Below, one piece after another: positions 1-8,100 of a stretch of 29,987 nucleotides of DNA (positions within the stretch are counted from its first letter, which is position 1; every line of letters starts with the position of its first letter). The stretch covers positions 1 through 29,987 of the forward strand of contig URFZ01000021.1 of assembly GCA_900547165.1 (NCBI GenBank), read 5' to 3'. The stretch comes from an uncultured Eubacteriales bacterium (GTDB lineage Bacteria > Bacillota > Clostridia > Oscillospirales > UBA644). The position numbers and the translations under genes are program-made. A model generated the notes under the pieces. The model was not told the DNA's origin, searched no databases, and saw only the letters and a program-made list of their open reading frames with translations.

Positions 1-1
1 T

Positions 2-1420
2 AGGAACGGCAAAATTTTTTACACTTCTACTACTTCTTTATCACACATCAGCAAAAACGGCGGGCATATCGTGCAATTCACAAAGGGTGCGCCCGACGAA
101 GTGTTGAAACATTGCACGCATTATCTTGAAAACGGCGAAGAACTCCCGATGACGGAAAAAGTTCGCGAAAAGATTCTTGCAGAAAACAAAAGAATGGCGG
201 ACAAAGCGCTGCGCGTACTCTGCGCCGCGAAAAAAGAACATAAAGAAAAACCCGCAAATACAGAACCCGCGGAAATTGAAAACGACCTCTGCTACATAGG
301 TCTTTCGGGCATGATAGACCCGATACGTCCCGAAGTCAAAGCGGCAATAGCCGAATGCCGCGAGGCGGGCATACTCCCCGTTATGATAACGGGCGACCAC
401 AAAGATACCGCCGTTGCAATAGCCAAAGAACTCGGCATAATCACCGACGCATCGCAGGCGATAACGGGTGCGGAACTCGATGATATTTCCGACGAAGATT
501 TTGCGGAAAGAGTCAAGGATTATTCGGTATATGCCCGCGTTCAGCCCGAGCATAAAGTGCGCATAGTCAAAGCGTGGCGCGCGCTCGGAAAAGTTACGGC
601 AATGACAGGTGACGGCGTTAACGACGCCCCGTCAATAAAGAACGCCGACATCGGCGTGGGCATGGGAATAACGGGCACGGATGTGACGAAAAACGTTGCC
701 GATATGGTATTGGCGGACGACAATTTCGCAACAATCGTCTCCGCAGTCGAAGAGGGACGCAGGATATACGACAATATCCGAAAAGCCATACAGTTCCTGC
801 TTGCTTCCAACTTGGCGGAAGTTCTTTCCGTCTTTGCGGCATCGTTGCTCGGGTTCACTATTCTCAATCCCGTCCACCTGCTTTGGATAAACCTTATAAC
901 GGACTGCTTCCCGGCCCTTGCGCTCGGAATGGAGCGCGGCGAAGCGGACGCAATGAAACGTCCGCCGAGAGATTCCAAAGACGGCATATTCTCAAACGGT
1001 GTCGGCGCAGGTGTTGCAATTCAGGGCTTTTTCATCGCGCTTCTGACGTTTGTATCCTACTTTGTAGGGCACTTTATGGAAGCGGGAAAATGGGAAATAA
1101 CCGAAAGTCCCGACGGCATGACCATGGCATTTTTGACGCTTTCGCTCGTCGAACTTTTCCACGCGTTCAATATGCGTTCCCGCGAGCGCTCCGTGTTCAC
1201 GATAAAGAAGCAGAACGGCTGGCTCTGGGGTTCGCTACTGCTCGCATTTGTTCTGACTTCCGCCGTCATATTCATTCCCGCGTTTGCAACGGCGTTCGGT
1301 TTTGAAACAATAAGCCTGAACGAATTTGCCGTTGCCCTCGCGCTCGCCGTGGCGATAATCCCGCTTGTGGAACTCGAAAAACTCATCGCACGGGCAATAA
1401 ATAAGAAAAAGGGAAAATAA
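2..1420 (+). CDS. Calcium-type P-type ATPase, C-terminal part (cut by window edge)
   Basis: This is the C-terminal part of a P2-type cation ATPase, a membrane pump that couples ATP hydrolysis to export, probably of Ca2+. The visible part carries KGAPD of the nucleotide-binding domain, MITGDH and the hinge motif TGDGVNDAP. The membrane part follows, with an NLAEVL helix like M5 of Ca2+ pumps and a NLITDCFPALALG helix like M6. The phosphorylation motif DKTGT and the actuator domain lie outside the window. The frame is open from base 2. The roughly 20 codons before FTKGAPD do not show the PFDS-type motif expected just upstream, so that stretch may be divergent or contain a sequence error at the edge. 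Ca2+ specificity is inferred from the M5/M6 motifs. No clear terminator hairpin follows the stop codon. Confidence 0.88.
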   Translation, partial: RNGKIFYTSTTSLSHISKNGGHIVQFTKGAPDEVLKHCTHYLENGEELPMTEKVREKILAENKRMADKALRVLCAAKKEHKEKPANTEPAEIENDLCYIGLSGMIDPIRPEVKAAIAECREAGILPVMITGDHKDTAVAIAKELGIITDASQAITGAELDDISDEDFAERVKDYSVYARVQPEHKVRIVKAWRALGKVTAMTGDGVNDAPSIKNADIGVGMGITGTDVTKNVADMVLADDNFATIVSAVEEGRRIYDNIRKAIQFLLASNLAEVLSVFAASLLGFTILNPVHLLWINLITDCFPALALGMERGEADAMKRPPRDSKDGIFSNGVGAGVAIQGFFIALLTFVSYFVGHFMEAGKWEITESPDGMTMAFLTLSLVELFHAFNMRSRERSVFTIKKQNGWLWGSLLLAFVLTSAVIFIPAFATAFGFETISLNEFAVALALAVAIIPLVELEKLIARAINKKKGK

Positions 1421-1456
1421 GCCGACTTTTCTGTTTTTTTTAAAAGGAGATGCCCG

Positions 1457-1570
1457 ATGAAAAAACTTTTTTCTTGCAATACGAAAAAACGATTTTGAAA
1501 CAGTCAAAGCGCTTATCGAGAAAAAACCCGAACTTGTGAATTGCACCGAAAAACAGCCACCGAATACACC
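1457..1570 (+). pseudogene. Remnant of an ankyrin-repeat protein gene
   Basis: An AGGAG ribosome binding site is followed by an ATG at 1457 and codons for MKKLFS, after which the frame stops within 13 codons. Shifting the frame after about codon 6 gives AIRKNDFETVKALIEKKPEL followed by VNCTEKQPP. This looks like the first helices of a small ankyrin-repeat protein of a kind common in Clostridia. The similarity then ends and the tRNA promoter begins. The gene is therefore both frameshifted and truncated, and is presumably dead. The family assignment rests on recollection of the ankyrin pattern, not on a search. Confidence 0.5.
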
Positions 1571-1616
1571 GTCACGAAAATTTGCGTTTCCTTTTCAAAT
1601 TTATTTTGCGGCGGTA

Positions 1617-1645
1617 TTGACAAACGACAAAAAATCTGCTATACT
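1617..1645 (+). promoter_or_regulatory. Sigma-A promoter of the tRNA-Ala gene
   Basis: TTGACA at 1617-1622 and TATACT at 1640-1645 are separated by exactly 17 bp, with a TG one base before the -10. The predicted start is a few bases before the mature tRNA 5' end at 1658. Confidence 0.85.
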
Positions 1646-1657
1646 TTATAAGCGCTT

Positions 1658-1733
1658 GGGGGCGTAGCTCATCTGGGAGAGCGCTACATTCGCATTGTAG
1701 AGGTAGTGAGTTCGAGTCTCATCGTCTCCACCA
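1658..1733 (+). tRNA. tRNA-Ala (anticodon CGC)
   Basis: All arms of the cloverleaf can be folded. The acceptor stem is GGGGGCG with CGTCTCC, and its third pair is the G-U that is the identity element of alanine tRNAs. The D arm is GCTC/GAGC. The anticodon stem is CTACA/TGTAG with loop TTCGCAT (anticodon CGC). The T arm has the loop TTCGAGT. The discriminator is A at 1730 and the CCA end is encoded at 1731-1733. It has its own promoter and terminator, so it is a single-gene transcription unit. Confidence 0.95.
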
Positions 1734-1767
1734 AAAAACCGTACACATAAAGTGTACGGTTTTTTTT
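1734..1767 (+). terminator. Rho-independent terminator of tRNA-Ala
   Basis: CCGTACAC and GTGTACGG form a perfect 8-bp stem around the loop ATAAA. The stem is flanked by A-runs and followed by eight T residues (1760-1767). It starts directly after the encoded CCA end. Confidence 0.92.
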
Positions 1768-1887
1768 ATTCTGAAAAGGCTCAAAAAGGACGTTTTTTTT
1801 ACCACAAAATCAAAGCATTCAGGGAACATTTTTGTCAGCGAACGTGCTGCGGCTGCAGAATAACGAACAGACCTCCTGTCAATACAA

Positions 1888-1966
1888 AAAAGGGGCTGTA
1901 AAAAATGAAGTGCACCTCCAAAAGCGTCTGACTTTCGGGGTTCATGTCATTTTTACAGCTCCTTTT
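1888..1966. repeat. Imperfect palindromic repeat, GGGGCTGTAAAAA family
   Basis: The outer arms are AAAAGGGGCTGTAAAAA and TTTTTACAGCTCCTTTT, with further imperfect pairing inside (ATGAA/TTCAT and CCAAAAG/CTTTCGG). A cleaner copy of the outer arms occurs at 29742-29781, and a half copy ends the window. On the minus strand it lies downstream of the ribbon-helix-helix gene and ends in TTTTTT, so it can act as that operon's terminator. The stretch 1769-2034 holds nothing else I can support. Confidence 0.7.
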
Positions 1967-2034
1967 ACTGACTTCACGCGAATAAATTCTCTTCTTTTCA
2001 TAAAACATATTTGAATCGCAGTTTTGTTATGCCT

Positions 2035-2229
2035 TTATTTTTTCAAAAACGCTTCGACCGCTTCCCTTACGATCTGCGCCTGAGAAATGCCTTCGCGGAC
2101 ACATTTAGCCTTGAATTCCTCGACCATATCTTTGGGCAGACAAGCCGTTATTGCGCCGTATGTCTTTGCGTTGTAGCGTCTCTTGACAGCAGAAGAGGTT
2201 TTTGTCTTACGCTTCTTCTCTTCGTCCAT
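2035..2229 (-). CDS. Small ribbon-helix-helix (CopG/Arc-like) DNA-binding protein
   Basis: The 64-residue protein starts with a very basic tail (about residues 4-22, KKRKTK and VKRRYNAK). A ribbon-helix-helix pattern follows: strand YGAITACLP, helix KDMVEEFKAKCVREG, turn ISQAQ, helix IVREAVEAFLKK. Such proteins dimerise and read DNA through the paired strand, and are common as small repressors and antitoxins. I chose the ATG at 2229 because a G-rich stretch precedes it and the fold begins soon after; an in-frame opening runs to 2277. Its start overlaps the upstream small membrane gene by 23 bp, so translation is probably coupled. It is the last gene of the minus-strand run that begins at cas12a. 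Its target is unknown; control of the neighbouring cas promoters is only a hypothesis. Confidence 0.72.
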   Translation of the reverse strand: MDEEKKRKTKTSSAVKRRYNAKTYGAITACLPKDMVEEFKAKCVREGISQAQIVREAVEAFLKK

Positions 2230-2377
2230 TTTGCCACCCCCGAACCGTTCTGAATATATCTGCAACAAGAACCGCAAGATTGAGAATTATGCCGATTTTT
2301 AGCAGAGTTGTCATACCGCAATACAAAGAAAGCATAAGTAATGTAAACAGGGAAAACAAACTGTTGCTTTTTTTCAT
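2207..2377 (-). CDS. 56-residue membrane peptide behind the CRISPR array
   Basis: A near-perfect ribosome binding site, AAGGAGGT, lies six bases before an ATG at 2377. The 56 codons give a basic start (MKKSN), a long hydrophobic stretch at about residues 7-41 that could form one or two helices and includes a Cys at 20, and a basic end (RTVRGWQNGRREEA). It overlaps the ribbon-helix-helix gene by 23 bp in another frame, typical of coupled translation. The start is 57 bp beyond the last CRISPR repeat on the same strand, and I see no terminator in between. I do not recognise the family. The strong ribosome binding site and the overlap argue that it is real despite its size. Confidence 0.6.
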   Translation of the reverse strand: MKKSNSLFSLFTLLMLSLYCGMTTLLKIGIILNLAVLVADIFRTVRGWQNGRREEA

Positions 2378-2433
2378 GTAAAAACCTCCTTATTTTTGTT
2401 ATATTAAAAGTGATAGCAGCGAAGGACACGCCG

Positions 2434-3175
2434 TCCCACAATAGCAGAAATTAAAAGGGGTTATCTATCTGTACGCGGCGCAGTCGGAACGGTCTGATCT
2501 ACAATAGTAGAAATTAAAAGGGGTTATCTATCCAAAGCAAATTAAAGGTATGAAAGCAATTTATCTACAATAGTAGAAATTAAAAGGGGTTATCTATCCA
2601 AAATACACAGGAATGGGGAACAAAGCGATCTACAATAGTAGAAATTAAAAGGGGTTATCTATCCATATCGTATTCTTGTTATCGAACAATGCATCTACAA
2701 TAGTAGAAATTAAAAGGGGTTATCTATCTCTATCAGTTGTCCGAATCCATACATAATCTACAATAGTAGAAATTAAAAGGGGTTATCTATCCGCTTGAAC
2801 TTTCGGTTTCAAGTTTTGCATCTACAATAGTAGAAATTAAAAGGGGTTATCTATCCCCAAATACCCGATAAAGAAAATTAACGATCTACAATAGTAGAAA
2901 TTAAAAGGGGTTATCTATCCGTTGTCTTATCTGAAAGACTTATACGCATCTACAATAGTAGAAATTAAAAGGGGTTATCTATCCATTCAGGCAAACGGCT
3001 GAATTTTTATGATCTACAATAGTAGAAATTAAAAGGGGTTATCTATCCAGAAACCATTAGGGGAAAAAACCAAAATCTACAATAGTAGAAATTAAAAGGG
3101 GTTATCTATCCAGGTCGAAGGAAACGTTTACTCAAACTTATCTACAATAGTAGAAATTAAAAGGGGTTATCTATC
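2434..3175 (-). CRISPR. Type V-A CRISPR array: 12 repeats, 11 spacers
   Basis: Eleven identical 36-bp repeats start at 2497, 2563, 2628, 2693, 2756, 2820, 2884, 2948, 3012, 3075 and 3140. A degenerate twelfth repeat lies at 2434-2469. Spacers are 27-30 bp and all different. On the minus strand the repeat ends in AATTTCTACTATTGTAGAT, the Cas12a crRNA handle, in which TCTAC pairs with GTAGA around TATT. Transcription is therefore on the minus strand, in line with the cas genes; the leader side is at 3176 and up and the oldest end is at 2434. The terminal repeat has four changes, all near the handle end. The base next to the repeat is C on the plus strand in 10 of 12 cases, so the functional unit may be 37 bp. 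Spacer origin cannot be determined here. Confidence 0.99.
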
Positions 3176-3309
3176 CCCCAACATAGTTAAACTACACGAA
3201 AAAGATTCCATTTCCTTGTAAAAAGCCAACAGATATTTGCAGGCATTTAGACATAAAAATAACCCCTTATAGATATTATACCATATTTAGACATAGGTTT
3301 GCAAGTGTT
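3176..3309 (-). promoter_or_regulatory. CRISPR leader with array promoter
   Basis: The 134 bp between cas2 and the first repeat are AT-rich and read on the minus strand. They hold TTGCAA (3299-3304) and TATAAT (3275-3280) 18 bp apart, with TGG before the -10, a good extended -10 promoter. The start would fall near 3268, so the RNA would begin with AAGGGGUUAU, the exact complement of AUAACCCCUU in each repeat. An 11-bp direct repeat, ATTTAGACATA on the plus strand, occurs at 3245-3255 and 3285-3295, exactly 40 bp apart, and one copy lies inside the promoter spacer. The segment adjoining the first repeat is the expected site of spacer integration. Confidence 0.82.
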
Positions 3310-3585
3310 TTAACTGATTATTATCAGTTCTGCGTCTTCATTTTTTGCATATCCGTATTTTTCTATATCACAAGACGGGCTAAGTTTGAAAATATAAACA
3401 CTATCTTCCTGATTAAAAACTTTTAACCATTTATTTTTGATATCTGCCCTTATGTTATTTAGTATTTTCTCACTGTTTTCTATTTCATAAACGGAAAACT
3501 GCAGCCTATGACCGAATTTTTGAATATACTTTGAAAATTTTCCCCGTTTTTTATTGTCCGATATATCATAACTAATTATTATCAT
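3310..3585 (-). CDS. cas2: CRISPR-associated endoribonuclease-fold protein Cas2
   Basis: Cas2 is the dimeric centre of the Cas1-Cas2 integrase that inserts new spacers at the leader end of the array. The 91-residue protein starts MIIISYDISDNKKRGK, with the family's first strand and conserved aspartate (YD), and continues with the ferredoxin-like fold. I chose the ATG at 3585 rather than an upstream in-frame start because the Cas2 fold begins right there, GGAG lies a few bases upstream, and the ATG overlaps the cas1 stop codon in an ATGA junction. The length fits the family. It is followed directly by the leader and array. Confidence 0.95.
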   Translation of the reverse strand: MIIISYDISDNKKRGKFSKYIQKFGHRLQFSVYEIENSEKILNNIRADIKNKWLKVFNQEDSVYIFKLSPSCDIEKYGYAKNEDAELIIIS

Positions 3586-4553
3586 TTTTCTCCGCTCCAA
3601 ATATAAACAGGAAAATCTTCTGCACTTTTTTGTTTCATAAAACATCTGTAATAATCCTGAATATACGCAAAAATTTTATCCTTATCATGAATAATCCCTT
3701 CCATAAGCAGTTGAACATAGGGCGGAGAGCTTTCCCATTTTAACCTATATTGTCCGTTTGCAATAATGAAGTCATCCTTCTCAATTTGCCTTAAATTAAT
3801 CGCTTTTCGAACCTGAACATCGACAATACACCGAAAAGGTTCCACAATATCGCAAGTTAAAGACTTTCTCATATAGAATTGTCTATGTAGTACACCACAA
3901 AAAGTATCAAAGCCAAAAGTCATAAGCAATGAATCTATATATGTAAACAATAGGGTGTATCCGATGTCTAATGTTGAATTAACAAAATCGGATTTAATTC
4001 TCGGTTTCCTACCACGCCATTCTGTATTGCTGAAAATTGCTCTGAAATACATTTTTGCGGACAATCCCTCATACCCCATGATTTCACTCAGTGTTTCTGC
4101 ATCACATAAATTTTCAGCATATACATCAAGTTCTTTTATTGCATCACGAGTATAATCATTCTTATTCCGAAGGCTCATCAGGGCGGCTCTCTGATTTCTG
4201 ATTTTATTCTTTATAATATGCCTTGCAATTTCGTTACCGGAATACATGTATTGCGATTTTCTGAGCAACGTATTTCCTTCTTTTTCTGCGCCTATAATTG
4301 TATATACGCGAAATGCGGATGTCATCATAATAATAAAAAAGCCAAACTTCTTTGCTTTTTGAATAATGGCAGAAGTCAAACTGCAATGTCCTACGGCATA
4401 AACCGCAAAAAGTCGATAACAGGTACACTTGAATCGAATTTTCCCATCCAATTGTTTCACTATCAGATTGTCATTTCCGAAAACCATCTTTTCGCCTTCG
4501 TTAAACATCACAAATACTATCTGCTTTTTATTAAAATCAGAGGCGCTTAACAT
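3582..4553 (-). CDS. cas1: CRISPR integrase Cas1
   Basis: Cas1 is the metal-dependent integrase that joins prespacers to the leader-repeat junction. The 323-residue protein has the usual layout of an N-terminal beta domain and a helical catalytic domain. The metal ligands are visible: E162 in MGYEGLSAK, H223 in GVLHRQFYMRKSL, and D235 with E238 in CDIVEPFR. The start at 4553 has GGAG eight bases upstream, inside the end of cas4, and lies four bases past the cas4 stop. It overlaps cas2 by four bases. The order cas12a-cas4-cas1-cas2 is the classical type V-A arrangement, so I expect one polycistronic message. Confidence 0.98.
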   Translation of the reverse strand: MLSASDFNKKQIVFVMFNEGEKMVFGNDNLIVKQLDGKIRFKCTCYRLFAVYAVGHCSLTSAIIQKAKKFGFFIIMMTSAFRVYTIIGAEKEGNTLLRKSQYMYSGNEIARHIIKNKIRNQRAALMSLRNKNDYTRDAIKELDVYAENLCDAETLSEIMGYEGLSAKMYFRAIFSNTEWRGRKPRIKSDFVNSTLDIGYTLLFTYIDSLLMTFGFDTFCGVLHRQFYMRKSLTCDIVEPFRCIVDVQVRKAINLRQIEKDDFIIANGQYRLKWESSPPYVQLLMEGIIHDKDKIFAYIQDYYRCFMKQKSAEDFPVYIWSGEK

Positions 4554-4557
4554 ACGG

Positions 4558-5124
4558 TTACTCCTTTAATTCAGAATAAAAACAAAGCGGCTCATAAATA
4601 CAATGCTCACATTTCAATTGATTTGTTTGATAAAACCTTTCAAAACTAAAAGAGCTTATACCTTGTATTATCTGTTCGAATTTTTGGAACAAAATCGAGT
4701 TTTCTCTCGGCAAATCAACAGAATATGTCTTGTTGTCATCATAACTGTAAAGTCGAAGCACTTTTACATCGTATCCCATTTCCGTCAATGCAAAATATTG
4801 CGCATATAACTGAAAAACATATCCGTCATATACCGTCGATATTTTCTTTTTTCTTTCGATTAATATTCCGGAATCAACGTAGAACACATCAATTTTTCCA
4901 TATAGGTTGTATCTTTCGCAGTATACAAAAAGGCTTTGTAATACATTCTTTTTGGAAGAATATGTTCCGTTATCAACAGATTTATGAACAGCCGTACCAT
5001 TTATCTGAAAAGTATCCTGACTAACGATTTTTTCCGCATCCTGCTCCAATCCATGAAAGTATATTGAAGCAGGGCAGAAAACAAAATCGTTAAGCAATGA
5101 TATAGAAATAGGATTTTCAGCCAT
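4558..5124 (-). CDS. cas4: CRISPR-associated exonuclease Cas4
   Basis: Cas4 is a RecB-family iron-sulphur nuclease that trims prespacers and helps choose those with a PAM. The protein shows a first cysteine in FVFCPASIYFHG and three more in CEHCIYEPLC near the C-terminus, the four expected [4Fe-4S] ligands. Between them are the nuclease residues: His in AVHKS, Asp in YGKIDVFYV and the ExK motif in IERKKK. I prefer the ATG at 5124 (188 residues), which overlaps the cas12a stop in an 8-bp ATGGCTGA junction. A TTG at 5142 would add six residues. Ribosome binding is weak at both, consistent with translational coupling to cas12a. Confidence 0.95.
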   Translation of the reverse strand: MAENPISISLLNDFVFCPASIYFHGLEQDAEKIVSQDTFQINGTAVHKSVDNGTYSSKKNVLQSLFVYCERYNLYGKIDVFYVDSGILIERKKKISTVYDGYVFQLYAQYFALTEMGYDVKVLRLYSYDDNKTYSVDLPRENSILFQKFEQIIQGISSFSFERFYQTNQLKCEHCIYEPLCFYSELKE

Positions 5125-8100
5125 TGCTTTGAGCAAATTCAAGCCATTGCCGTTGCGTCATGCAGATTTTTACCGTTGATAACTCATCATCAGAACTTTC
5201 CTTAAATCTGTTTATTATCCACAATGCTTTACGTGCGATATTATATGCACCGTTTGCGTCTGCATCTTTCGGCAGGGATTCTATGCCTTTACGGCTGTCG
5301 AAGAACTTGCCGTCGGTTCCTCTTACAGGAGAAATCAGATAATCAACATCTGTATTCGGAATACTGTTTCGCATTTGAACAGTCAATGCAAACAGTCTGA
5401 CAACTTCTTTGAGAAATCCTCCTTTTTCGATTTTTAAGCATTGCGCTTTTATATCTTTTCCGTCTGAATAGTCTATTCCATATTCTTTAAACAATTTAAC
5501 AAACTCATCCGTCAGTATAATTTCTTTTGACTCCCAATTATTATTTATGGCTTTGCTTCTTTTTGTTTCAACCCTTTCACCGTTAGTGCAAACTGTCCAT
5601 AATTTTTTCGGAGAAACTTCCGACCCTATAAATTTATCGTAATTTACAACAAATTCAAATTGATTTTCCGCATTGTTGTATGTAATTAAATCAAATGCGG
5701 AAACAAACTCCCGGCACATATCTTCCGACAGTCCGTGTGTTCTGAACAAAGATACAAAACCGGTCGTGGGATCTATTTTGCTGGTCAACCATGCGGGAAC
5801 ATAGAAAATAAAACCGTTTTGAAACTTTATATTTTTGAAACTCGTAAATTTTTCTGTAAGCTGATATGCTTTCATCAAGCCGCCGGGAGAATTAATATCG
5901 GCTTTTTTGTCAACCAAATAGTTCATTTTGTCAATCAGCATTTTTTCAAATTTCTGATAAACCTGTTTTTCAACCTTTGAACGGCTGCGCTTAAAGCCCA
6001 TATTAAGGTCTTCCATAGCAATAATGGCATCATACTTAACTACAAGATTACAAATTCTGTTAACAACACCACTGAGATAGCCCTCTTTCAATTCCTTAAT
6101 GTTTTTAATTGATTTCCAACTTTTTCTCGCTGCATCCCTTTCCTTCTCCCTGCGATCAAGAAGATCATGATAATCTGTTTCATAAACAACATCGTCTTTC
6201 ACAACTGAAAGAATATTCATCGACTCTTGTTCAACAATACGACCATCTTGATCTATAACGCTTATATACAAAAGATTTCTTTCGCCGCGATCAATGCCTA
6301 TAATATAGTTCTTTTCGGAAAGTCTCAGCGCCTTTCGCACGTCGTAATTAAGAGAATCTCTCTCCTCCGCTTTGAAGTTCATGGTTATAGGAAGATGCAA
6401 GAAAAATTGAGGTTCGGTATACCTTCTGTCTTTGATTATATCATATGCAAAAGTACTGGTCGCTTTTTTCTGCAAAGGATTCTTATTTTTAATCGATTGA
6501 TTTGCTGTATGTATAGTGGTATCTTTTAAGCAAAGTTTACCGTCTCTGTAAAACATTTCGGCTTTGCCGTTCAGCTTGTATACAACATCGGAAAGATTGT
6601 GCTCATCAAATAATGCACGGAAGTACATAGTATGCAAATTCGGAATTCCCTTGGAGTTCTCGGAAAAGTCTTTATTATAAAGTCTGAAAAGATAAAGTCT
6701 TCCATCTTCAACAAGTTCTCTGATAAAATCTGCCGATACAGGAGAGAAAGAAACGGAATATCCTTGATCCGAAACATCTTTGTAAAACTCATTAATATTT
6801 TTATATTCGACCGTAGGTCTAAATTTGAAACCGAAGATATTCCAGTCGTTGTTTTTCTTGATTGACTCTTTATAAAAATCGATAAACTTCATAAGGTCGC
6901 CATGATTAAAAGTTGTCGATTCTTTTCCGTTTTTGAAACTTCCCGTATCCCGTATCCGCAATATCTCATCGCTCGGAGAATAATATTCCTTATTTTTGTT
7001 GCTGAAAAACACTTTCGGCAACATTTGATAAGGATTCGGTAGAAGCTTATAATTCATCTTTTCAAAAACCTGATCTCCGATATTCGGTCTCGGCAAATCA
7101 ATCATGAGCTTTTCATAGTTTTCTTCTTCATCTACGATTCCGAGATAATAGGAGCCTTCTTTTCGCAGTAAAATTGTTTTATAATCTTTTTCTTTGCTGA
7201 TATCCCAGCCGTCCAACAACTGTGCGTTACGAAAATTCAATTTCAATTTATCCGAGGAAAAAGGTTTTCTTGTCAGATAATTTCTTACTTTATTATAAAG
7301 CGAGTCAAGTACAATCAGCTCATCCGAAAGCAACGTGTATTCACCATAGAAACTCTCATCTTTTTCATCTTCTTTACCGCTGCCTTTGAATGCTTTTGTA
7401 TATAATTCAATTTCTTTCAGGCTGTCAAGAAGATTCTTTATCAACTCAATACTGTTACTGTCTTTAAGCAAATTTTTCTCACTTGCATAAGGAGTATTCA
7501 AAAGTTGTTTTGCATTCTCGTAATATTGCATTGAAGTCTCGACCAATTCCGAAATTTCACGTTTAATAAACAGAACAATATCAAAATCAGCATACGGCAA
7601 TTCACCATCAAACTCCGTATTCCTTATATACGATTGTATCTCAGACAATGAAAAGCTTTTAATTGTCTTATATTTCTTATCACGGTTTTCCTTGTATTTT
7701 TTTTGTTTTTTGTCTTTATCTGAATGTACCCTGTCATACTTTTTTATCCATGCATCACGTACAGCGCTCCAACTTTTAGCGGCACGAGCAGAAAACTCTG
7801 AAAGGTCTGCACCCGCCGAAATAAAAATTTCGGACAGTCCATAACTCTCAAGATTATAAAATAATCTCTTGGTATTTTCTATTGTCTTTCTATATCCGGA
7901 ATCACTTGATTCCCCTTCAAAAAATATTTTGATTGAAGTTATCAATTCATTGTCCGAGCTGAAAGCTTCCGGTATAAAAGATTCTGACTGTCTGTCACTG
8001 AGAATTTGTTTTCTCAGAGGTTTGAAATGGGGAAGCTTTTCTTCTTTGTTGTGTTGCTGATTAAAAAGATTGATATATTCATTAAGACCTTTCACTTTTT

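Noticed and set aside
1658..1733. tRNA-Ala as an integration site with a duplicated 3' end at the far side of the CRISPR locus.
   Set aside because: No copy of the tRNA 3' end was found near 8.9-9.1 kb, and no integrase is present.
2792..2819. This spacer (CGCTTGAACTTTCGG...) resembles the copA leader inverted repeat at 11611-11636.
   Set aside because: Only the two palindromic arms agree; the centre differs in sequence and length. It is not a continuous protospacer, and inverted repeats often look alike.
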